This document shows, piece after piece, positions 1-6,626 of a stretch of 64,000 bases of DNA (its first letter is position 1; every line of letters begins with the position of its first letter). Location of the stretch: assembly GCA_963975935.1 (NCBI GenBank), contig CAXBIQ010000003.1, forward strand, positions 124,001 through 188,000, in the 5' to 3' direction. Source of the stretch: Planktosalinus sp963975935. Lineage in GTDB: Bacteria > Bacteroidota > Bacteroidia > Flavobacteriales > Flavobacteriaceae. The notes below the pieces were generated by a model that made no database searches, was not told the DNA's origin, and saw only the letters and a program-made list of their open reading frames with translations. The position numbers were made by a program, and so were the translations under genes.

Positions 1-2159
1 ATAATCTCAGTCAGGATGTTTTTGTTTTTAACAATCACGATAATTTTTCCATTAAAAATACCGTCATTGCTGTCAAAGCTAATACTTTTAATGTCAATAT
101 TCATATTGTTTGAAATTACCTTGGTAACAGAGTTTACCAAACCTAGCTTGTCAATACCCGTGATCCTGATTTCAGCTTTGAAATCCTGCTGGGAAGAATC
201 TATCCATTTTGCCTGAATGATGCGGTATGTGTAATTGCTTTGCAATTGAACGGCATTGGGGCAATTGCTTTTATGGATTTTGATTCCGTCGCTAACAGTG
301 ATAAATCCAAAAACATCATCTCCCGGAATAGGATTGCAGCAATTTGCGAGGGTATAGTCGAGCTTTTCTTCTTCCTTTCCAAATACAAGCTGGTCATATT
401 TAATGGTAATTTCATCTTTGTTTACTTCATCAGGGTTTGGTGACTTCCGCATCTTGTTTTTGAAGAAGCTCACAAAGGCATTGCTGCGGGATGAGGCAAA
501 GTTTCGCAACTGCTGGTTGTCGATAATCCCTGTTCCCACGCGGTAAAATAAATCGAGGCTTGTCTTTACCTTAAAGAAAACAACAAGTTGATTAACTGTT
601 TTTTCGTCAAGACTTATTTTTAGCGATTTTAGTTTGCGGGTTAAGATTTGCTTACCGTCTTCAGCGATGCGTTTTTTCTCATCTTTAAGCGATGATTTTA
701 TTTTTGATTTTGCCCGGGCAGTATTGGTATAATCAAGCCAGTTTGCATTGGGCTTGGCATTTTCTGATGTGATAATCTCCACCTGGTCACCGCTCTTCAA
801 TTCTGTACTTAAAGGAACTAATTTTCCATTGAGTTTTGCACCACGTGTTTTTAAGCCCACTTCTGTATGGATACTAAAAGCAAAGTCAAGTGCCGTGGCA
901 CTCTTCGGCAAAGAAATAAGGTCACCGTTTGGCGTGAAGACAAAAATTTCCTTTGCATAGAGGTTGAGTTTGAATTGTTCCACAAAATCAACGGCATTGG
1001 TTTCAGAATTTTCAAGGGCTTCCTGAAGGCGGTTCAACCATTCTTCCAGGTTCTGGTCCTCTTTATCATCTTTGTTTTTGTATTTGTAATGTGCTGCAAA
1101 ACCTTTTTCTGCAATTTCATTCATGCGCTCACTGCGAATCTGCACTTCCACCCAGCGGCCTTTGGGGCCCATCACGGTGATGTGCAGGGCTTCATACCCT
1201 GTGGATTTGGGTGACGAAATCCAGTCTCTCAAGCGCGTGGGATTGGGCCTGAAATGATCTGTTACAATCGAATAAATTTTCCACGCCAGGAACTTTTCCT
1301 GATCGGGCTCACATTTATAAATAATACGCACCGCAAATTTATCATACACCTCTTCATAGGAAACATTTTGCTTGAGCATTTTGCGGCGAATGGAAAAAAT
1401 GGATTTGGGTCTTCCTTTAATCTCATAATCCATGCTTTCTTTGTCGAGCGATGTTTTTATAATATCTGTAAAAGCCTTGATGTAATTATCCTGTTCTTCT
1501 TTACTTTCCTTGATTTTATTTAAAATATCATTGTAGACTTCAGGTTCGGTGTATTTTAAACCCAGGTCTTCCAGCTCCGTTTTGATATTGTAGAGGCCAA
1601 TCCTGTGCGCCAGCGGGGCATAAATATAAAGCGTTTCAGAAGCAATCTTGACCTGTTTGTCCCGCTGCATGGATTCCATGGTTTGCATATTGTGCAAACG
1701 ATCTGCGATTTTAATGATAATCACCCTGACGTCTTCGTTTAGCGTAAGCAGCATCTTCCTGAAGTTTTCCGCTTGAAGCGAAACATCCCGGTCCTGTTCT
1801 ATTGCCGAAATCTTCGTGAGACCGTCAACAATGCGTGCGACAGTATCGCCAAAGAGTTGCTCGATATCATTTAGTGTATACGTAGTATCTTCAACAACAT
1901 CGTGTAATAAGGCAGCGGCAATGGAGGTGGCATCCAGGCCAATTTCTGAAGCTACAATCTTTGCGACGGCAATGGGGTGGAAGATGTACGCTTCACCGGA
2001 CTTGCGACGTTGTTCTTTATGGGCATCCACAGAAATATCAAAGGCCTTTCTGATCAGTTTTTTATCTTCTGCATTGAGCGTGCGATAACTGATTTTTAAA
2101 AGCTCTTTGTATTGCTTGGCAATCTGCTTGTTTTCTTTTTCTAAAACGTCTTGGGTCAT
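1..2159 (-). CDS. rel: RelA/SpoT-family (p)ppGpp synthetase/hydrolase, 3' end cut by window edge
   Basis: Makes and degrades the stringent-response alarmone (p)ppGpp in the cytoplasm. I translated about 719 codons from the ATG at 2157-2159. The N-terminal HD hydrolase domain carries the metal-binding signature HDVVED at residues 86-91. It is followed by the RelA/SpoT nucleotidyltransferase region (STGYEALHI, then EVQIRSERM), a TGS domain (IFVFTPNGD, then FSIHTEVG), and the start of the C-terminal ACT region, where the window cuts the gene. An intact HD motif plus an intact synthetase motif points to a bifunctional Rel/SpoT type rather than a RelA-only synthetase. Upstream on the minus strand TTTG (2195-2198) and TACTTTTA (2164-2171) resemble a Bacteroidota promoter. 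The right-hand neighbour is an M48 protease on the same strand, 41 bases away. Confidence 0.95.
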   Translation of the reverse strand, partial: MTQDVLEKENKQIAKQYKELLKISYRTLNAEDKKLIRKAFDISVDAHKEQRRKSGEAYIFHPIAVAKIVASEIGLDATSIAAALLHDVVEDTTYTLNDIEQLFGDTVARIVDGLTKISAIEQDRDVSLQAENFRKMLLTLNEDVRVIIIKIADRLHNMQTMESMQRDKQVKIASETLYIYAPLAHRIGLYNIKTELEDLGLKYTEPEVYNDILNKIKESKEEQDNYIKAFTDIIKTSLDKESMDYEIKGRPKSIFSIRRKMLKQNVSYEEVYDKFAVRIIYKCEPDQEKFLAWKIYSIVTDHFRPNPTRLRDWISSPKSTGYEALHITVMGPKGRWVEVQIRSERMNEIAEKGFAAHYKYKNKDDKEDQNLEEWLNRLQEALENSETNAVDFVEQFKLNLYAKEIFVFTPNGDLISLPKSATALDFAFSIHTEVGLKTRGAKLNGKLVPLSTELKSGDQVEIITSENAKPNANWLDYTNTARAKSKIKSSLKDEKKRIAEDGKQILTRKLKSLKISLDEKTVNQLVVFFKVKTSLDLFYRVGTGIIDNQQLRNFASSRSNAFVSFFKNKMRKSPNPDEVNKDEITIKYDQLVFGKEEEKLDYTLANCCNPIPGDDVFGFITVSDGIKIHKSNCPNAVQLQSNYTYRIIQAKWIDSSQQDFKAEIRITGIDKLGLVNSVTKVISNNMNIDIKSISFDSNDGIFNGKIIVIVKNKNILTEI

Positions 2160-2163
2160 AACT

Positions 2164-2198
2164 TAAAAGTACAATTAACTTTTAAAAGAAACAACAAA
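2164..2198 (-). promoter_or_regulatory. Putative promoter of rel
   Basis: Read on the minus strand, TTTG (2195-2198) and TACTTTTA (2164-2171) are 23 bases apart. The Bacteroidota consensus is TTTG, about 19-21 bases, TAnnTTTG, so the spacing is long and the last base of the -7 box deviates. It is only 4 bases from the ATG. Confidence 0.35.
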
Positions 2199-2200
2199 TT

Positions 2201-3433
2201 CTATGCCTTTAAATTTCTAAAACGTTGTAATAATGTGGGGTGGGAGTAATGAGCAAAAACATAAAGCGGGTGCGGTGTTAAGTTGCTCAGGTTGTTTTTG
2301 GAAAGCTTTTTTAATGAGGTAATAAGCGGGTTTGCACTGTATGTCTCTTTCGCGAAAGCGTCTGCCTGATATTCAAATTTTCGTGAAATGTAATTCATAA
2401 AAAGCCCCGTCAAACCTGAAATGGGCGTAAAAAGAATAAAAAACACAATAAGCCCGATGTGAAATGCCGGCTCGGTCACACCCAGTGCTTCAGAAAACAG
2501 CGGATTTGCAACAAAGAATGATAGCAACCAAAAGGTAACCCCTGTCACCAAAATGCTTGAAATCAAATTAAAAATAATGTGATTTTTCTTGTAGTGACCC
2601 ACTTCGTGAGCCAACACGGCAACGATTTCTTCTTCTTCCAAATCGTTAATAAGGGTGTCAAAAAGCGTGATGCGTTTTTCCCTGCCAAAGCCTGAGAAAT
2701 AAGCATTGGCTTTTGTGCTGCGTTTTGAGCCGTCAATAACAAATATGTTTTGAAGGTTAAAGCCCACCTGGTTTGCATAGGCTTCTATTTTAGTACGCAA
2801 AGAACCTTCTTCAAGCGGAGTTTGTTTGTTAAAAAGCGGTACAATGAGTTTTGCATAAAACAAATTCATAAAAACCGTAAATACCGTAACCAGCCCCCAG
2901 GCATACAACCAGAAATGTTGCCCCACTTCTTCATAAAACCAAATGATCAACGCCAGCAGCCCGCCACCAATAAGGGCACTCAGGAACCATCCCTTAATTT
3001 TATCGAGAAAAAAGAGTTTTCGTGTACTCTTGTTGAATCCAAACTTCTCTTCAATCACAAAGGTGTGGTAATAAGAAAAGGGCGTTGTAAGGATATCGCT
3101 CGCCAGCATAATGATGCCGAAAAAAACCAGGGCGATAACGATGGGGTTATAAGAAATCTCACGTGCAAGTGTGTCAACATAGGCAAAACCGTCAAAAAAG
3201 AAAAACGCAAGCGTCAAAAGCAACATAAAGGATGAAGAGACTAGTGAAAACCTGTAGTTTACCTTTTTATATTCTTGTGATTTTTGGTATTCAGCGGGGT
3301 CATAAACATCACTGATTTCAGCCGGGATGGGGTCTCCAAAATGCCGAGCGTTTAAATAATCCAAAATTTTATCGACTATAAAACTGATGACAATGATGCC
3401 AATTAAAAGATAAAACAATGTTTGTGCTGTCAT
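2201..3433 (-). CDS. M48-family membrane metallopeptidase (Ste24/CAAX-protease-like)
   Basis: Zinc-dependent integral membrane endopeptidase of 410 residues. The sequence shows several hydrophobic spans (about 5-22, 62-82, 97-112, 148-167, 175-195) before the cytosolic zinc motif HEVGH at residues 276-280, further membrane spans after it, and the third ligand region FEYQADAFA near residue 350. Length and layout match the Ste24p/CAAX prenyl protease 1 branch of M48. Bacteria of this group do not obviously prenylate proteins, so a general role in membrane-protein turnover is the safer inference. It sits between rel and a SpoU-type methyltransferase, all on the minus strand. Confidence 0.92.
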   Translation of the reverse strand: MTAQTLFYLLIGIIVISFIVDKILDYLNARHFGDPIPAEISDVYDPAEYQKSQEYKKVNYRFSLVSSSFMLLLTLAFFFFDGFAYVDTLAREISYNPIVIALVFFGIIMLASDILTTPFSYYHTFVIEEKFGFNKSTRKLFFLDKIKGWFLSALIGGGLLALIIWFYEEVGQHFWLYAWGLVTVFTVFMNLFYAKLIVPLFNKQTPLEEGSLRTKIEAYANQVGFNLQNIFVIDGSKRSTKANAYFSGFGREKRITLFDTLINDLEEEEIVAVLAHEVGHYKKNHIIFNLISSILVTGVTFWLLSFFVANPLFSEALGVTEPAFHIGLIVFFILFTPISGLTGLFMNYISRKFEYQADAFAKETYSANPLITSLKKLSKNNLSNLTPHPLYVFAHYSHPTLLQRFRNLKA

Positions 3434-3439
3434 AGTCTA

Positions 3440-3510
3440 AAAATTCCAAAATTTTAAATTCTAAATTCCAAGTATTTATAATGTTTTAATTTCAGCACTT
3501 GGAATTTGGT
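3440..3510. repeat. Intergenic inverted repeat built from AAATTCCAAG
   Basis: The gap between the methyltransferase and the protease holds a perfect 10-base inverted repeat: AAATTCCAAG at 3463-3472 and CTTGGAATTT at 3498-3507, separated by 25 AT-rich bases. Imperfect copies of ATTCCAAA/ATTCTAAA lie just before it. There is no T-run, so it is not a convincing terminator. It looks like low-complexity intergenic filler. Confidence 0.55.
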
Positions 3511-3518
3511 TTTGAGGT

Positions 3519-4313
3519 TTATTTATTTCGTTGCCTTTTGGCCTCAAAGATAAGAATTGCAGCCGCAACAGAAACATTCATCGAGTCTATTTCGCCCTCC
3601 ATGGGAATGATAATGTTGTGAGTAGTGTTTTTTATCCAGTCTTCACTCAACCCCGTTGATTCAGTGCCCACAACAATGGCGCTTGGCTTTTTAAAATCAA
3701 CTTCGGTATACTGTTTTGAAGCCTGCAAAGCTGCACCATACATTGCGATGTTCTTTTCTTTTAAAAAGGAGATAATTTCTTCAGTACTGCCCGTCGCTAC
3801 CTGATTGGTGAATAAACACCCCACACTGCTTCTTATTACATTGGGGTTGTATACATCTGTTTTGGGGTTTGCAATAATCACGGCATCGAGTTTGGCGGCA
3901 TCTGCCGTGCGTAATAGAGCACCAATATTACCAGGCTTTTCAGGGGCCTCGGCAACAAGTATCAAGGGAGTTTCATTTGAAAACTTCAAACTGCTTACAT
4001 CGTGTTGCTTTGCTTTGAATAGGGCAATCACCCCTTCAGTGCTTCCGCGATAAGCGATTTTTTCATACACCTCAAGGGGTACTTCAATGCGGTCAACGGG
4101 CTGACTGATCAGGTGCATCAGGACACTTTCTGAATAAATTTGATTACAGTAAATTAATGATATAATTTCATAGCCACCTTTGACGGCCAGCGATATTTCC
4201 CGCTCGCCTTCAACCACAAACATGCCTGTTTTTTTACGTTCCCGGGATTTATCCTGAAGCAGCAGCAGTTGTTTGATGAAGGGGTTTTGAATGCTGGTAA
4301 TGTGTTTTTGCAT
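3519..4313 (-). CDS. SpoU/TrmH-family RNA 2'-O-methyltransferase
   Basis: SAM-dependent ribose methyltransferase of 264 residues with the SPOUT knot fold. The N-terminal substrate-binding segment (ending near residue 90) is followed by the three SpoU motifs: GNIGALLRTADA (motif 1, with the conserved N and R), IVVGTESTGLS (motif 2) and MNVSVAAAILIFEA (motif 3). The target, tRNA or 23S rRNA, cannot be decided from sequence alone; RlmB- and TsnR-like proteins share this layout. A -7 element TATCTTTG lies 4 bases upstream of the start. It ends 85 bases before the M48 protease gene on the same strand. Confidence 0.92.
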   Translation of the reverse strand: MQKHITSIQNPFIKQLLLLQDKSRERKKTGMFVVEGEREISLAVKGGYEIISLIYCNQIYSESVLMHLISQPVDRIEVPLEVYEKIAYRGSTEGVIALFKAKQHDVSSLKFSNETPLILVAEAPEKPGNIGALLRTADAAKLDAVIIANPKTDVYNPNVIRSSVGCLFTNQVATGSTEEIISFLKEKNIAMYGAALQASKQYTEVDFKKPSAIVVGTESTGLSEDWIKNTTHNIIIPMEGEIDSMNVSVAAAILIFEAKRQRNK

Positions 4314-4317
4314 ACTT

Positions 4318-4325
4318 CAAAGATA
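4318..4325 (-). promoter_or_regulatory. -7 promoter element of the SpoU methyltransferase gene
   Basis: TATCTTTG on the minus strand is a perfect match to TAnnTTTG. It sits only 4 bases before the ATG, so the message would be nearly leaderless if this element is used. No TTTG is visible at the expected -33 distance. Confidence 0.45.
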
Positions 4326-4450
4326 TTTTTTTTATCTCAATTTTTGGTTCCTTTAAGAATTCTTTAGAATTGTATTCTTGAAGTTTACTTGGCTTCATTA
4401 GTTTTAAAGCATGATATTAAATATCTTTATAGGCACATAAAACTCATAAT

Positions 4451-5236
4451 ATGAAGAACAGTTTTCTTTCAATTTTAATCGTGTTGCTTTGTATTTCCTG
4501 TGAAGAAAAGAAAACCGAAGAACCTCAACAGGCAACACCTCAAAAAGAGGATAATGATAGATTTCCCTCATCTTTAAGCAAGGTTTTTGAAGCCCATGGA
4601 GGCCTTGAAACCTGGAGGAAAATGAACAACCTCTGCTTTGAGTTGGAAAAGCCTGAGGGGGTAGAGGTGCACAGTGCCGATCTCAACTCCAGAAAAGCGA
4701 GGATTGAAGGTGAAAACTTTACCATTGGCTTTGATGGAAAAAATGTTTGGAAAGTTGACCCGGAAAACACCTTTAAAGGCAATGCCCGCTTCTATCACAA
4801 CCTGATGTTTTATTTCTATGCCATGCCTTTTATCATATCAGATCCCGGGGCATTTTATACAGAAAGGAAAGATACTATACTGCAACGCAAAAACTATGGG
4901 GTGATCCATATTGGCTTTGGGAGAAATGTGGGTGACGCACCAGATGATGAGTACATCATTTACTATGATAAAGAAACCTATAAAATGGAATGGTTAGGCT
5001 ACACTGTTACTTACTTTGAAGGTGATAAAAGCAAAGACTGGCATTATATCAAATATGATACTTGGCTTGAAGAGGGTGGCTTGCTGCTTCCTCAAACCAT
5101 GGTGTGGTATGAGGCCGAAAACAACAAACCGCTAAAACCCACCCGCAGAGTGTCATTTTCCAAAGTAGTGGTTTCAGAATCTGTATTGCCCGATAGCCTC
5201 TTTAATGCACCTGATAACACTGAATTTGTTGATTAA
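4451..5236 (+). CDS. Outer-membrane or periplasmic lipoprotein of unknown function
   Basis: 261 residues. It starts with a short lipoprotein signal ending in LLCISC, so the mature protein would begin at Cys17, followed by a charged EEKKTEE linker. The rest is a soluble beta-rich domain: a HGGLETW motif near residue 50 and repeated strands such as FDGKNVWKVD and DDEYIIYYDKETYKMEWLGY. The pattern of a helix with HGG, then sheets describing an unmodified substrate, recalls small flavobacterial DUF lipoproteins with a LolA/LolB-like beta-sheet, but that is a guess. It faces a convergent amidohydrolase gene. Function unknown. Confidence 0.85.
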   Translation: MKNSFLSILIVLLCISCEEKKTEEPQQATPQKEDNDRFPSSLSKVFEAHGGLETWRKMNNLCFELEKPEGVEVHSADLNSRKARIEGENFTIGFDGKNVWKVDPENTFKGNARFYHNLMFYFYAMPFIISDPGAFYTERKDTILQRKNYGVIHIGFGRNVGDAPDDEYIIYYDKETYKMEWLGYTVTYFEGDKSKDWHYIKYDTWLEEGGLLLPQTMVWYEAENNKPLKPTRRVSFSKVVVSESVLPDSLFNAPDNTEFVD

Positions 5237-5268
5237 AAAAACCTGCTTCTACACACGGTAAAAGCAGG
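5235..5268 (-). terminator. Rho-independent terminator of the amidohydrolase operon
   Basis: CCTGCTT (5242-5248) pairs with AAGCAGG (5262-5268) around a 13-base loop. On the minus strand the hairpin is followed by seven T residues. It serves the minus-strand gene ending at 5293. The T-run overlaps the stop codon of the convergent lipoprotein gene. Confidence 0.75.
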
Positions 5269-5292
5269 CTCCTCTATCTATTAACCAAAATG

Positions 5293-6591
5293 TTATTTAT
5301 CAGTTTCCAGCTTTTCTGAATACCTGTTGTATAGTGTGGTATGATGGCTTTGCAGCGAAAGCTCTCTTCCGTCAATGAAAGCGTGTGTGAGGGCGTTCCC
5401 TCTCACATCCAGGGCGTCACCTTCTGATATAAAGAGTGTTGCGCTTTTACCTACTTCCAAAGTGCCGTAATCTGCGTCAATGCCCAAGATTTTAGCAGCA
5501 TTTGAGGTGATCAATTTCAAGGCGTCTTCCTTATCCATTCCCTGTCCCACGACTTGTCCGGCATAAAAAGGAAGGTTTCTTGTGTTCATACGCTCCATAC
5601 TTCCGCTGGGGTCGATGGAAACCAGAAGCCCCGCATCGTGCAGGAGTTTGGGTGCTTTATACGGTTGGTCATAATCATCATCTTCAAAACTGGGTGTGCT
5701 TTGGGTTCTCCCTACAATCACGGCAACATTGTTTTGCTTCAGGAATTCAGTTATTTTGTATGCCTGATAACCGCCCACAAGAACCGTATGCTGAATACCC
5801 AATTCCTTTGCAAACGTAACAGCATCTATGATTTCCTTTTCGCTGTCAGCATTTACATAAAACTTTTTGCTTCCGTCAAACAATCCTTTAACCGATTCAA
5901 ACGCAAGGTTTTTTTCTTTGGGTGTTGAACTGTTGTGGGTTTTGGCAGCCATAAAGAAGTCACGTGCTTTTTGAATGTCTTCATTGTAATCTTTGTTGGG
6001 TTGATAAGCTCTTGACTCTCCCAGCCACCAGCGGCCTCTTGTAAAACCACTTGGCCAGTTCATATGAATGGCGTCATCAACCTTTACAGCGGCGTCTTCC
6101 CAGTTCCAGGCGTCAAACTGAACTACAGACGAAGTGCCTGTAACCCTGCCACCGCGGGGTACTATCTGTCCCATAAGGACACCGTTAGGGCGCATACTTT
6201 CTACCAGTCTGCTTTCTGCATTGTATGCAATCAAGCTTCTTACGTTGGGTGTAAGGGAGCCTATTTCGTTCACGTCCATACTTGCCTTTACGGCATCAAC
6301 CTCTCCAAGCCCAAGGGTGTTGTTAACTGTGATAAAACCGGGATACACATGTTTTCCCTGAGCGTTGATAACCTTTCCTTTGGTAGCAGCATTGGCTCCC
6401 AGGGCTGTTATCTTTCCGTTTTCAAACACGATGGTGGCGTTTTCAATCACGCTTCCGTTTCCTATGTGGGCGGTTACACCTGTGATGGAAATGGCCTCAG
6501 ATTGTGCTTTTGCAGGGGTTTGTTGTGCTGCCATCGGGAGACTCGTCGTCAGTATAAGCAGCAGGGTGAATATTTTATATATGTTTTTCAT
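5293..6591 (-). CDS. Secreted amidohydrolase-like protein with a degenerate metal site
   Basis: 432 residues with a signal peptide ending near AAQQ (residue 23), so probably periplasmic. The N-terminal beta-sandwich and start of the barrel (IENATIVFENGKITALG, then KVINAQGKHVYPGF) are typical of the imidazolonepropionase/dihydroorotase-like amidohydrolases, and the C-terminal NAAKILGIDADYGTLEVGKSATL segment is the usual closing sandwich. However, the strand-1 HxH metal motif expected after YPGF(I/V)D reads ITVNNTLGL. No histidine pair replaces it, so hydrolysis by the usual binuclear centre is doubtful. It lies 35 bases downstream of a larger amidohydrolase on the same strand, so the two are probably co-transcribed and may form a hetero-complex. 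Confidence 0.88.
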   Translation of the reverse strand: MKNIYKIFTLLLILTTSLPMAAQQTPAKAQSEAISITGVTAHIGNGSVIENATIVFENGKITALGANAATKGKVINAQGKHVYPGFITVNNTLGLGEVDAVKASMDVNEIGSLTPNVRSLIAYNAESRLVESMRPNGVLMGQIVPRGGRVTGTSSVVQFDAWNWEDAAVKVDDAIHMNWPSGFTRGRWWLGESRAYQPNKDYNEDIQKARDFFMAAKTHNSSTPKEKNLAFESVKGLFDGSKKFYVNADSEKEIIDAVTFAKELGIQHTVLVGGYQAYKITEFLKQNNVAVIVGRTQSTPSFEDDDYDQPYKAPKLLHDAGLLVSIDPSGSMERMNTRNLPFYAGQVVGQGMDKEDALKLITSNAAKILGIDADYGTLEVGKSATLFISEGDALDVRGNALTHAFIDGRELSLQSHHTTLYNRYSEKLETDK

Positions 6592-6626
6592 TATTGAATG
6601 ATTTTAAGTATTAAGCATTGATGTGA

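Noticed and set aside
2750..3235. 161-codon open frame on the plus strand inside the M48 protease gene
   Set aside because: It is antisense to an unambiguous protease, low in complexity (rich in K, Q, N) and shows no motif. It is a shadow frame.
6064..6597. 177-codon plus-strand open frame opposite the first amidohydrolase
   Set aside because: Antisense to a well-supported gene; its cysteine-rich content arises from the reverse frame of that gene.
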